A model generated the notes under the pieces. The model was not told the origin of the DNA. It did no database searches and saw only the letters and a program-made list of their open reading frames with translations. Both the position numbers and the translations under genes were made by a program. Positions 41,226 through 49,254 of a DNA stretch of 49,254 nt are shown here, in pieces. Within the stretch, counting starts at the first letter, position 1, and each line of letters opens with the position of its first letter. The stretch comes from Paramuribaculum intestinale (GTDB taxonomy: Bacteria; Bacteroidota; Bacteroidia; Bacteroidales; Muribaculaceae). The stretch is from assembly GCF_003024925.1 (NCBI RefSeq), contig NZ_PUED01000003.1, forward strand, positions 1 through 49,254, read 5' to 3'.

Positions 41226-43124
41226 TCAGAGCCGGCTGGCCAGTTCATCGATGGTGATGATGCTGACGATCAATCGGCCGTCGGGGGTATAATTGGGGGT
41301 CTTGAGGCTGAACAGTGAGGCTATGAGATGATCCATTTCTTCGTCGCTCAGCTGTTTGCCCGGTCGGACTGCGGCTGCCGAGGCCATCGACAGCGCCAGC
41401 CGTTGTCGCAGTGAGTCGGCGGGTTTGTCGCCGCCTTCGGTTTCATCCTCGATGATGCGTAGCAGAGTGTCGACGGGATTGACGTCGCCCAACACTGCCG
41501 GAGCGCCGTTAAGACTCCAGTCGCCGTCGCCAAGCGGCGACAGGTCGAAGCCTATAGCCGACACTTCCGGGAGCAGACTTTCGAGCACTGCCGCCTGAGC
41601 GGGCGAAAGCCTCACTATCTCCGGGAACATCATGCGCTGTGTGGCAAATGACGCTTCGGACGACATCTCCATGAATTGGTCGAACAATACCCTGAGATGT
41701 GCTCTGTGCTGGTCGATGACCATCAGACCGGAGCGCGACGGACTGACTATGTAACGGCCGCGTACACTTATGCAGTGGCGCTGCGGCATGTCTGATACAG
41801 CTGTGTCGCCGAATATGTCGGGAGATTCCTCGCCGAGCATTTCTGACGGCATGGAGTTGAGGGCGCTTCCGGCCACTGTGGTGGGGCTGCTTTCGTTGCT
41901 GAATCCTTCATAGAGCCGTTCCCAGTCGCGCGAGGCCTGACGAAGTGCGTCGCCGCTCCGGAATGTGCGCCCGGAGCTTGTGGGGGCGCTGACATGGGGT
42001 GTGTCAGACATTTCTGCCGGTTGTTCGAATGGATTGTAGTCTGGATCGAGATTGAGCTGTGTGTCGGCTTCGAAATTGGGGTTGAAAAGCGGCAGTGATG
42101 CGTCGTCGGTCGAGAAATCGATGCCGGGCATGCCGTTGAAGCGTCCGAGCGACTCTTTTATGGCTGCGACAAGTATCTGCCAGATAGCCTGTTCGTCTTC
42201 AAATTTGATTTCGTTTTTGGTCGGGTGTATGTTGACATCGATCGTCGACGGGTCTACCTCGAAGTTTATGAAGTAGTTGGGCTGTACGTCGGGAGCTATC
42301 AACGGCTCGTAGCAGCTCATTGTGGCTTTGTGGAAATAGGGATGGCGCATGTTGCGTCCGTTGACAAAGAAATACTGCAATGCGTTGCGTCGGCGGCCGC
42401 TTGACGGAAGTCCGATAAATCCGCTTATTTTGACGATGGAGGTTTCGGTATGTATTGGTATGATCTGTTTCTCAAGGCTTTTGCCGAAAAGATCCACAAT
42501 GCGTTGTTTCAGCGATCCTTTGAGAAGCTGGTGCATCACGCTGTCGTTGTTGATCAGAGTGAATTCCACTTCGGGGTTGACAAGAGCCAGCCGCTCGAAT
42601 TCGCGCATGATATTGGCAAGCTCAACCGAGTCTTTTTTCAGGAATTTGCGGCGTGCGGGGACGTTGAAAAACAGGTTCTTGACCATCATGTTGCTTCCGG
42701 GTACCGATGCTTCCGGCTCCTGACTCTCCACGACCGATCCGTTGATTATCAGACGTGTGCCTACCTGCGAGTCGTGGCGCATGGTGCGCAGGTCCACCTG
42801 TGCCACAGCGGCAATCGAGGCGAGCGCTTCGCCTCTGAAGCCCATGGTCGACAGGTTGAAAAGGTCGGTCGCGGCAGCTATTTTCGATGTGGCATGGCGT
42901 TCGAATGCCATGCGTGCGTCGGTGTCGGTCATGCCGCATCCGTTGTCGACCACCTGTATGAGTGTGCGTCCGGCATCGCGAATGATGATCTGTATGGATG
43001 TGGCGCCGGCGTCGACTGCGTTCTCCACAAGTTCTTTGACAACAGACGCAGGGCGCTGTATCACTTCTCCTGCAGCTATCTGATTGGCTACCGAATCGGG
43101 CAAAAGTCTGATTATGTCGCTCAT
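41226..43124 (-). CDS. mutL: DNA mismatch repair protein MutL
   Basis: Couples mismatch recognition by MutS to strand removal. The N-terminal GHKL ATPase has ELVENAVDAGATS with the catalytic Glu near residue 32-36, DNGCGM near 61-66 and GFRGEALASI near 94-103. The linker is Ser/Pro-rich. In the C-terminal domain the endonuclease motif expected as DQHA-x2-E-x4-E reads DQHRAHLRVLFD (near 41671-41718), lacking the key Glu, and the other metal-ligand motifs (ACHxxxRAG and CPHGRP) read SMASAAAVRPG and TPDGRLIV. The 632-residue length is normal. A -7 element is 67 nt upstream. Confidence 0.95.
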   Translation of the reverse strand: MSDIIRLLPDSVANQIAAGEVIQRPASVVKELVENAVDAGATSIQIIIRDAGRTLIQVVDNGCGMTDTDARMAFERHATSKIAAATDLFNLSTMGFRGEALASIAAVAQVDLRTMRHDSQVGTRLIINGSVVESQEPEASVPGSNMMVKNLFFNVPARRKFLKKDSVELANIMREFERLALVNPEVEFTLINNDSVMHQLLKGSLKQRIVDLFGKSLEKQIIPIHTETSIVKISGFIGLPSSGRRRNALQYFFVNGRNMRHPYFHKATMSCYEPLIAPDVQPNYFINFEVDPSTIDVNIHPTKNEIKFEDEQAIWQILVAAIKESLGRFNGMPGIDFSTDDASLPLFNPNFEADTQLNLDPDYNPFEQPAEMSDTPHVSAPTSSGRTFRSGDALRQASRDWERLYEGFSNESSPTTVAGSALNSMPSEMLGEESPDIFGDTAVSDMPQRHCISVRGRYIVSPSRSGLMVIDQHRAHLRVLFDQFMEMSSEASFATQRMMFPEIVRLSPAQAAVLESLLPEVSAIGFDLSPLGDGDWSLNGAPAVLGDVNPVDTLLRIIEDETEGGDKPADSLRQRLALSMASAAAVRPGKQLSDEEMDHLIASLFSLKTPNYTPDGRLIVSIITIDELASRL

Positions 43125-43191
43125 AAGGATTTTTTGAAACTAAAACGATGTGATGCATGATCCCTTTGGGATATGCTGCGTTTAGAAGCCA

Positions 43192-43199
43192 CAAAAGTA
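43192..43199 (-). promoter_or_regulatory. -7 element of mutL
   Basis: Minus-strand TACTTTTG matches TAnnTTTG, 67 nt before the ATG at 43124. Confidence 0.5.
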
Positions 43200-43326
43200 G
43201 TAAATCGCCGTGCAAGGTCGAAATCGACTTTTCGACATGATGTAGAAAACTTCGCAGTTTTTGTAGATAACTTTTTCAGTGGGATGGATACAACCGGCAG
43301 GGAGAGAGCGACTGACGGGTGTGGAT

Positions 43327-43366
43327 GAAAAATCCCGGCCGATGGATTGCACCGGCCGGGATCTGC
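43327..43366 (-). terminator. Terminator after the 11-mer-repeat gene
   Basis: ATCCCGGCCG (43332-43341) pairs with CGGCCGGGAT (43353-43362). On the minus strand the stem is followed by TTTTTC, so it terminates the gene ending at 43382. Confidence 0.8.
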
Positions 43367-43381
43367 TTTTGTGAATAAATG

Positions 43382-43789
43382 TCAGTCTTTGAGTTTTGAA
43401 GCCAGATTGTGGACTGCGTTGGCGCCTGATTCGAGTGCGTCGGCTGCCATATCCTTCAGCTTGTCGGTAAATCCTGAGATCTTGTCGGCAGCCTGATCTT
43501 TGAGATCGCCGATTTTGTCGGAAGCCTGTGATGCGAATTCGCCAGCCTGCTCCTTGAGATCGTTGATCTTGTCGGAGGCCTGGTCTTTGATATCACCGAT
43601 TTTGTCAGCGGCCTGATCCTTGATGTCGCCGATCTTGTCGGCTACATTCTGCTTCTGCTGGCAGGCATCGCTCTTGACGGACTGCATTTCTTCGGATGCA
43701 GCTGCTTTCGCGGCCTGTGCGCTTATCTTTGCGGCGTCGGCCGAAACTTCTGCGGCCTGTTTGGCCACCTGGCTGTTGATGTTGTCCAT
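43382..43789 (-). CDS. Amphipathic 11-residue-repeat protein (LEA/apolipoprotein-like)
   Basis: A 135-residue, Ala/Lys/Asp-rich, entirely helical protein with no signal peptide and no membrane segment. The centre is built of 11-residue units of the form DKIGDIKDQAA, seen near residues 52-62, 63-73, 74-84 and 92-102, with a spaced variant between. The unit puts Ile/Leu and Ala on one face and Asp/Lys on the other, as in group 3 LEA proteins and exchangeable apolipoproteins. This suggests a stress, desiccation or membrane-surface role, by analogy only. A weak -33/-7-like pair (TTTTTG, TAATACTG) precedes it. Only two Cys-free low-complexity stretches flank the repeats. Confidence 0.82.
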   Translation of the reverse strand: MDNINSQVAKQAAEVSADAAKISAQAAKAAASEEMQSVKSDACQQKQNVADKIGDIKDQAADKIGDIKDQASDKINDLKEQAGEFASQASDKIGDLKDQAADKISGFTDKLKDMAADALESGANAVHNLASKLKD

Positions 43790-43869
43790 AGTGCTACAGT
43801 ATTAAGAATTCGATGTTTACATTATCAAAAACATGTTTTGGCGCTGAAAGGTTCAGTCGTTGGATGCTG

Positions 43870-46800
43870 TTATGGCTGGCGTGTGAGCAGCGAGTGGAGC
43901 ATGGCGCTGCGGTCGCGCAGATCGGGCTGCAATATCGAGGCCTCGGAGGGATCGACCATTTTCAGGTCGGCATAGCGGTCCTCTCCGTTGATGAAATCGA
44001 TAAGGCTGTCGGTCTGCGGGTCGGGTGAATCGATGGTCAGCGGGTTCTTGCCCTGCGCTTCGAGTCGCGGATCAAACCGGTAGAGCGGCCAGTAGCCGGT
44101 AGCCACAGCACGGCGCTGTTCCGTCATGGAGTGTCCCATGCCGTTGCGAATTCCGTGGGCTATGCACGGGCAGTAGGCGATCACGATCGACACACCCGGA
44201 TATGACTCGGCTTCGCGCAAGGCCGTAATGGCCTGGCTGTAGTCGGCGCCGAGGGCTATTGATGCGACATATACAGTGCGGTAGGTCATCATCATCCGTC
44301 CGAGATCTTTTTTTACGGTCCGTTTGCCATCGGCTGCATATTTTGCCACTGCGCTCAGCGGGGTGGCTTTCGACATCTGGCCGCCGGTGTTGGAATAGCA
44401 TTCGGTATCCATCACGAGCAGGTTGACATTCTCGTTCTGTGCGGCCACATGGTCGAGTCCGGCAAATCCTATGTCGTAGGCCCAGCCGTCGCCCCCTATG
44501 GCCCAGATGCTCTTGCTTCCGAGTAAATCCGACCGCCCGGCAATGGAGGCGAGAAGCGGTGTGCGTGGCGACCGGCCGATAATCTCCGTGAGGGTCTGTC
44601 CGGTTGTGTAGGACAGATCAGGCTCGTCGCAGGCGGCAATCCATGCTTCAAGCGCCTTGGCAATATCAGGCGGTGTCAGCGGATCCGATGCGGCCTTTGT
44701 CGCGTCGGCCTTGAGCGCCTCGCGCCGGTAGCGCAGCGCGCACGCTATTCCGTAGCCATACTCTGCATTGTCCTCAAACAGTGAGTTGCCCCAGGCCGGT
44801 CCGCGTCCGTCGGATCTTACCGTGTAGGCGTTGCTCGGATAGTTGGCTCCCCATATCGAGGAGCATCCGGTGGCGTTGGCTATTACCATCCGCTCTCCGA
44901 ACAGTTGTGTCAGCAGTTTCACGTAGGGTGTTTCGCCGCATCCGCCGCATGCTCCTGAAAACTGCATGAGCGGTCGTTGGAGCTGTGATCCCTGGATGGT
45001 GAACCGGGGAAGGAGCTGTGGCTTCTCGCTCACGTGTTTTTCGCTCCATGCATGCATCAATTCCTGTTGCTGAAGCTGGGTGGCTATCGGACGCATTGTC
45101 AGTGCATGTCCCGGACAGACCACCGCGCATGAAGAGCATCCGGTGCAGTCGGCCGCATAAACCTGAATACGGTAGCGCATTCCCTTGAAAGATCCTCTGC
45201 CTCCGGCGGTGACAAATCCGTCGGGCGCACCGTCGGTTTCAGCAGTTGTGGCTACTACGGGTCTGATGGCGGCGTGGGCGCAGACGAGCGAGCAGAGCGT
45301 GCACTGCACGCACTTGTCGGGATCCCACTCCGGAACATTGATCGCTATACAGCGTTTTTCGTAGGCGGTAGTGCCCATAGGTATTACTCCGTCGGGTCTG
45401 AAAAGCGATACGGGCAGAGAATCGCCATTCAGTCTCATGCATGGACGTGCTATGCGGCTGATGAATTGCGGAACGGTCGGTTGATCGGCCGGATGATCTT
45501 TCTCTTGCGCCCATGTGGCGGGATAATCGATCTGTTTTATCGCTGCCGGAGCGGCGTCGATGGCAGCCATGTTGGCCTCGACCATGGCATTGCCCTCATG
45601 GCGGTAGGCTGCACTGACAAGCTCGCGGAGCTGCGCGACAGCCTTGTCGTAGTCGATCACGCCGCTCAAACGCAGATATACGGTGGCCATTATGGTGTTG
45701 ATTCGCGCTCCGAGTCCGTTGGCGGCTGCGATGGAAGTGGCGTCGACGGCATAGAATTTCAGCCGTCTGCCGGCTATGGTTCTTTTCATGGCTGCCGGAA
45801 TTCTGGATTCCATATCCTGCACCGACATGGAGGTGTTGAGCACGAACGTGCCGCCGTCTCTGATCTTGTCGAGCAGCTCGAACCGGCCTATATAGGAGTC
45901 TTTGTTGCATCCGACATAGTCGGCGCTCTCGATTGCGTATGCGGCTCTGATCGGGTGTGGGGCGATCCGTAGCTGTGAAATGGTGTATCCGCCCGATTTC
46001 TTTGCCGAGTAGTGGAAGTAGGCCTGTGCATACAGTCCCTCTTCCGAGCCGGCTATCTGTGTTATCTGGCGTGTGGCGCCTACGGTGCCGTCTGATCCCA
46101 TGCCATAGAATATGGCCTGATGCATGTCGGGCGGTGTGAGATCGTCCGTCGTGTCGACATCAAGCGACAGATGACTGACATCGTCGGTGATTCCGACCGT
46201 GAAGCGCCGTCGGGGCTGCTGTCGGGACATCTCGTCGAATACAGCCATGACCATGGCGGGATTGAAGTCTTTGCTCGACAGTCCGTAGCGTCCGCCGATC
46301 ACTTTAATGTCGCGTCGCGACTCCAGAACGGCCGATGCAACGTCGAGCAACAGAGGTTCGCCTTCCGATCCCGGCTCTTTGCAGCGGTCCATCACCGCAA
46401 TGCTTCTGACCGATGCCGGTATCGCTTTAATCAATGCTTCGGCGGAGAACGGGCGGAAAAGCCTGACGCTTATAACACCGGTGTGCTGCCCGCGGCGATT
46501 AAGCGCTTCGGATGTCTGCGAGGCCACTTCAGCTCCCGACCCCATGATCACTATCACGCGGTCGGCATCTGGATCGCCGTCGTAGTCAAACAGATGATAT
46601 CTCCGGCCGGTGGCTTCGGCCACGCGGTCCATGGCACTCTGCACAATGGCAGGAAACCGGTCATAGAAGGGATTGGCGGCTTCACGGAACTGAAAATATA
46701 CGTCGGGGTTCTGTGCCGTGCCGCGCATGTCGGGATGATCGGGGTTCATCGCCGAAGCCTTGAAAACGGATATTTTCTCTCCGTTGACCATTCCGGCAAT

Positions 46801-47373
46801 TGTGTCGTAGGAGATGGTGTCGATGGTCGAAATCTCGTTGCTCGTGCGCCATCCGTCGAAGAAGTGCAACACCGGCACTCTCCCTTCTATGGCCGCAAGA
46901 TGGGCCACAAGTCCGAGATCCATCACTTCCTGCACGCTGCCGGAGGCAAGCATTGCGAATCCAGTGCCACGGCAGGCCATCACGTCCTGATGATCGCCGA
47001 ATATCGACAAGGCGTGGGCGGCTATGGAGCGGGTGCCTACATGGAACACTACCGGGAGAAGTTCGCCGGCGATCTTATACATGTTGGGTATCATCAGCAG
47101 CAGTCCCTGCGAGGCGGTGAATGTCGTAGCCAGAGCGCCGGCCGCGGCTGCGCCGTGAGTGGCTCCGGCCGCACCGAGCTCGCTCTCCATTTCCTTTACT
47201 TCCATAGGACGCCCCCATATATTTAGCCGACCATGAAGTGCCCATTTGTCGGCGGTTTCTCCCATCGATGCGATCGGGGTTATGGGGTATATTGTGGCTA
47301 CTTCGCTGAGGGCATAGGCTATATGAGTGGCAGCCGTGCAGCCGTCCATTATCTGTTTGTCGGGTTCGTTCAT
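43870..47373 (-). CDS. nifJ: Pyruvate:ferredoxin (flavodoxin) oxidoreductase
   Basis: Oxidatively decarboxylates pyruvate with CoA to acetyl-CoA, CO2 and reduced ferredoxin, central to anaerobic energy metabolism. The single 1167-residue chain has all PFOR domains in order: pyruvate-binding N-terminus (YPITPIASMGETADKW near 30-45, SIFGDHQDVMACRGTG near 140-155), two 4Fe-4S binding motifs CVQCTLCSLVC near 688 and CTGCSSCAVVC near 747, the GACGGCGETPYVK block near 810 with cluster Cys, and the thiamin diphosphate site GDGWAYDIG near 964. ATG at 47373 is chosen; the extra 31 residues from 47466 fall in a terminator hairpin. Confidence 0.96.
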   Translation of the reverse strand: MNEPDKQIMDGCTAATHIAYALSEVATIYPITPIASMGETADKWALHGRLNIWGRPMEVKEMESELGAAGATHGAAAAGALATTFTASQGLLLMIPNMYKIAGELLPVVFHVGTRSIAAHALSIFGDHQDVMACRGTGFAMLASGSVQEVMDLGLVAHLAAIEGRVPVLHFFDGWRTSNEISTIDTISYDTIAGMVNGEKISVFKASAMNPDHPDMRGTAQNPDVYFQFREAANPFYDRFPAIVQSAMDRVAEATGRRYHLFDYDGDPDADRVIVIMGSGAEVASQTSEALNRRGQHTGVISVRLFRPFSAEALIKAIPASVRSIAVMDRCKEPGSEGEPLLLDVASAVLESRRDIKVIGGRYGLSSKDFNPAMVMAVFDEMSRQQPRRRFTVGITDDVSHLSLDVDTTDDLTPPDMHQAIFYGMGSDGTVGATRQITQIAGSEEGLYAQAYFHYSAKKSGGYTISQLRIAPHPIRAAYAIESADYVGCNKDSYIGRFELLDKIRDGGTFVLNTSMSVQDMESRIPAAMKRTIAGRRLKFYAVDATSIAAANGLGARINTIMATVYLRLSGVIDYDKAVAQLRELVSAAYRHEGNAMVEANMAAIDAAPAAIKQIDYPATWAQEKDHPADQPTVPQFISRIARPCMRLNGDSLPVSLFRPDGVIPMGTTAYEKRCIAINVPEWDPDKCVQCTLCSLVCAHAAIRPVVATTAETDGAPDGFVTAGGRGSFKGMRYRIQVYAADCTGCSSCAVVCPGHALTMRPIATQLQQQELMHAWSEKHVSEKPQLLPRFTIQGSQLQRPLMQFSGACGGCGETPYVKLLTQLFGERMVIANATGCSSIWGANYPSNAYTVRSDGRGPAWGNSLFEDNAEYGYGIACALRYRREALKADATKAASDPLTPPDIAKALEAWIAACDEPDLSYTTGQTLTEIIGRSPRTPLLASIAGRSDLLGSKSIWAIGGDGWAYDIGFAGLDHVAAQNENVNLLVMDTECYSNTGGQMSKATPLSAVAKYAADGKRTVKKDLGRMMMTYRTVYVASIALGADYSQAITALREAESYPGVSIVIAYCPCIAHGIRNGMGHSMTEQRRAVATGYWPLYRFDPRLEAQGKNPLTIDSPDPQTDSLIDFINGEDRYADLKMVDPSEASILQPDLRDRSAMLHSLLTRQP

Positions 47374-47404
47374 GATGGATTGAAAGTGTGTAAACGTAGA
47401 GTAG

Positions 47405-47460
47405 ATCGGAAAAGAGTGTGGCCGCCGGCATACGGTCGATTGCGACGTATCCCGACGGCC
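47405..47460 (-). terminator. Terminator between AEC carrier and nifJ
   Basis: Minus-strand stem GGCCGTCGG/CCGGCGGCC (plus 47420-47428 and 47452-47460) with an inner ATACG/CGTAT stem, followed by ACACTCTTTTCC. It ends the AEC transcript, so nifJ needs its own promoter; only a weak TACGTTTA is seen upstream of nifJ. Confidence 0.7.
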
Positions 47461-47489
47461 ATACATCTGTAGTGGTCAGAGCGTTGCCG

Positions 47490-48482
47490 TCAGATAGCGA
47501 CGCCGGGTATGTTGCCCACACACAGTTTCGTGATCCATATCCATAGCGGGCAGAATGCCATGAAAAGCACTACGGATATGGCAAGTGACGAAGTGCCTGT
47601 AGCCACATAGGTATCGTTCTGGTCGGCGATGATGATGCCGGAGAATGCAGGTGGAAGAGCTCCGGCGACAACGAGCATGGCCAGATTGTCGGGCGACATC
47701 TTGAATATCAGGCCGACGATGAGCAGCATGGCCGGCATGACGATCAGTTTGAGTATCACACCGAGTATAGCCTGCCAGTTGACGGTGACTTTTACCGACG
47801 ACAGCGTGATGCCGGCGGCGAATACTGCCATAGAGGCATTAGCTCCCTTGATGAGGTCAAACGAGGGGCTTGCCCATGCAGGCCATGGAATGCCGATGAT
47901 CACCCACACGACGGCCAGGATAGGCGCCCATGCCACGGGTTGTGCGAGGGCGTGAAGCACCGGTTTCCAGGGATTGGGCTTGGTGCCGCCTTTTTTAGCC
48001 AGTTCGGCATCGTTTCCGGCGTTCATCAGCGACAGACCGACGGGAATGCCGACGGCGTTGACCACTATGCCGACGATAGCAACGACGAGGGCCACGTATG
48101 CGTTGGTGCCGAAAATAGGCTCAAGCACTGCAAAGCCGAGGAATCCGATGGTGGGAGATCCGTTTATAAGAGCCATGACGGCGGCATCGGCCTGCGTGAC
48201 TCCGTCTTTTCTGAAACAGTATTTGTAGATCCAGTAGACGAGCATGAACACGAACATGATCACTACAAGCGATATTATCGACAGTTTCAGATCCGAAACG
48301 AGCATCTTGCGGTCGGCGTCGACAATCGATACAAACAATGCTGCCGGCAGTGCGAAATCAAGCACCACCTTATTGAATGCCTTGCCGTCTTTGGCCGAAA
48401 ATACCCCTTTTTTGCCGGAGATATATCCGGCGGCCATCACCACAAGTATAGGTATGATGGCGTAAAGAATGATGTGTAGCAT
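47490..48482 (-). CDS. AEC-family (auxin efflux carrier-like) permease
   Basis: A 330-residue inner-membrane carrier with about ten helices in two halves. Family marks: the opening YAIIPILVVMAAGYISGKKGVFSAKDG, VVLDFALPAALFVSIVD near 37-53, the broken-helix Asn/Gly/Pro motif INGSPTIGFLGFAVL near 106-120, and the second half LVVAGALPPAFSGIIIADQ. AEC carriers move small organic acids such as malate, malonate and, in this context, possibly oxalate/formate. The next upstream gene (48595 on) is oxalyl-CoA decarboxylase, which supports oxalate or formate as substrate, but a terminator separates the two. Confidence 0.88.
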   Translation of the reverse strand: MLHIILYAIIPILVVMAAGYISGKKGVFSAKDGKAFNKVVLDFALPAALFVSIVDADRKMLVSDLKLSIISLVVIMFVFMLVYWIYKYCFRKDGVTQADAAVMALINGSPTIGFLGFAVLEPIFGTNAYVALVVAIVGIVVNAVGIPVGLSLMNAGNDAELAKKGGTKPNPWKPVLHALAQPVAWAPILAVVWVIIGIPWPAWASPSFDLIKGANASMAVFAAGITLSSVKVTVNWQAILGVILKLIVMPAMLLIVGLIFKMSPDNLAMLVVAGALPPAFSGIIIADQNDTYVATGTSSLAISVVLFMAFCPLWIWITKLCVGNIPGVAI

Positions 48483-48524
48483 GATAGGGGATTATTGATT
48501 AAAACTATTGTTGTCCGAAACGTG

Positions 48525-48579
48525 AAAACCGAAAAGCCCGCGACCAGTCCGGCCTATGTCCGGCGATCCCGGGCTTTTC
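48525..48579 (-). terminator. Terminator after oxalyl-CoA decarboxylase
   Basis: GAAAAGCCCG (48531-48540) pairs with CGGGCTTTTC (48570-48579), with an inner CCGG-based stem. On the minus strand it is followed by GGTTTTC. It partly separates oxc from the AEC carrier gene. Confidence 0.75.
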
Positions 48580-48594
48580 ATGTTTTGGGGATGA

Positions 48595-49254
48595 TCATAC
48601 GACGATGTCGATGAGCGGCGCCGGGTTGAGGTAGCCGATATGTCCGCTCTCCTTGCCCGAGTCGGCGGCGAGCTGCACGTCGATAAGACATGGTTTCTTC
48701 GAGGCTACGGCCTCGGCCAGCGCGCTTCCGAGCTGGGCGGGAGTGGTGACATAGTAGGTCTGCGCACCGAATGCGTCACCCAGCTTGTCATAGCGAGCCT
48801 TTACATCGAGCGTTGTCGGAGCGGGGTCGCCATCCTTGCTGAGATTTTCACCTATGCCGTTGTATATGCCGCCATTGTTGAATATGACTACCGTCACGGG
48901 GAGGTTGAACCGGCAGATGGTGCTGAAGTCCATGCCTGAGAAGCCAAATGCACTGTCGCCTTCGACGGCCACAACACTCTTGCCTGTAGCCACGGCTGCA
49001 CCGATGGCCGATCCCATGCCCATGCCCATGATGGCCCATGTGGCGCAGTCGATGCGGTGACGCGGCAGGAACATATCGACACTGTCGCGGGTGTCGTCGA
49101 GCGTATTGGCTCCCTCGTTGACCAGTATCGTGTCGGGGTTGGCCTCGAGCACCTTTTTGACGGCACTGAGGGCGCTCCAGTGGGTCATCGGCACGGTCTG
49201 CGGCGCGAGCCTCTCGAGGAATTTCGCGTTTTTGACTTTCGACTCGTCCTGAAT
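48595..49254 (-). CDS. oxc: Oxalyl-CoA decarboxylase, C-terminal part (N-terminus beyond window)
   Basis: TPP-dependent enzyme that decarboxylates oxalyl-CoA to formyl-CoA in anaerobic oxalate use. Only the last 219 residues are in the window; the frame is open to the right edge. It has the conserved LVNEGANTLDDTRDSVDM block, the TPP-binding motif GDSAFGFSGMDF, NNGGIYNGIG, and the C-terminus SGHIGYLNP, as in Oxalobacter formigenes Oxc. Acetolactate-synthase-type relatives are excluded by the VNEGANTLD block. The formyl-CoA transferase gene (frc) would be expected nearby but beyond the edge. Confidence 0.93.
   Translation of the reverse strand: MQDESKVKNAKFLERLAPQTVPMTHWSALSAVKKVLEANPDTILVNEGANTLDDTRDSVDMFLPRHRIDCATWAIMGMGMGSAIGAAVATGKSVVAVEGDSAFGFSGMDFSTICRFNLPVTVVIFNNGGIYNGIGENLSKDGDPAPTTLDVKARYDKLGDAFGAQTYYVTTPAQLGSALAEAVASKKPCLIDVQLAADSGKESGHIGYLNPAPLIDIVV

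Noticed and set aside
46120-47226. 368-codon plus-strand frame opposite nifJ.
   Set aside because: Antisense to the N-terminal half of PFOR and without any recognised motif.
47405-47430. AGATCGGAAAAGAGTGT resembles parts of an Illumina adapter and might be contamination.
   Set aside because: The match is interrupted, and the sequence is explained as the T-run flank of a strong minus-strand terminator hairpin at 47420-47460.

Overview
The window looks like chromosomal DNA from a Bacteroidales bacterium, most likely a gut Muribaculaceae relative (family placement is inference). Evidence: many Bacteroidetes-type -7 promoter elements (TAnnTTTG) and almost no Shine-Dalgarno sequences; a serine palmitoyltransferase for sphingolipids; a complete core type IX secretion locus; DUF4301 and PorT-family proteins; and MurA with Asp in place of the usual Cys. 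Most genes look GC-rich; the first 2 kb is clearly more AT-rich and is probably acquired.

Layout. 1-1881: cytosine-5 DNA methyltransferase, cut by the left edge. 2074-6924: MltG, three tandem identical tRNA-Val(UAC) genes, a small TPR protein, a small unknown protein, a ClC chloride transporter translationally coupled to the t6A synthase TsaC. 7083-10140: DUF4301 protein, Eis-like acetyltransferase, then about 280 bp that look like decayed coding DNA, ending in a bidirectional terminator. 10189-16988: ABC-2 exporter (permease plus ATPase), ABC-F protein, OmpA-like lipoprotein, EamA transporter, AlkD-like protein. 17057-22740: LysM/periplasmic-binding fusion with a beta-barrel partner, HolA, a standalone HsdR-N nuclease-fold protein, serine palmitoyltransferase. 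22851-26350: orphan siderophore-type ABC ATPase divergent from murB-murA.

26464-33192 is a six-gene minus-strand operon, porT-porP-porK-porL-porM-porN, the core of the type IX secretion system. It diverges from a SurA-like/OstA-like envelope pair (33335-36678) and an unknown ATP-grasp-like gene. 37772-40197 is a tight cluster of Maf, KdsC, a DUF2520 reductase-like protein and a nitroreductase; a SPOR-domain protein and MutL follow. 43382-43789 encodes an 11-residue-repeat amphipathic protein. 43870-47373 is pyruvate:ferredoxin oxidoreductase. The right edge holds an AEC-family carrier and oxalyl-CoA decarboxylase, suggesting oxalate use.

The most interesting signals are: (1) a recurring arrangement in which the -7 promoter element ends only 4-8 nt before the start codon (mltG, abc-f, alkD-like, fecE-like, murB, SPOR gene), predicting leaderless or near-leaderless mRNAs; (2) porT joined to porPKLMN; (3) a MutL with degraded endonuclease motifs; (4) the methyltransferase with a large insert between motifs VI and VIII; and (5) the oxalate locus with an AEC rather than MFS carrier. 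I did not find a convincing wholly new multi-gene system.
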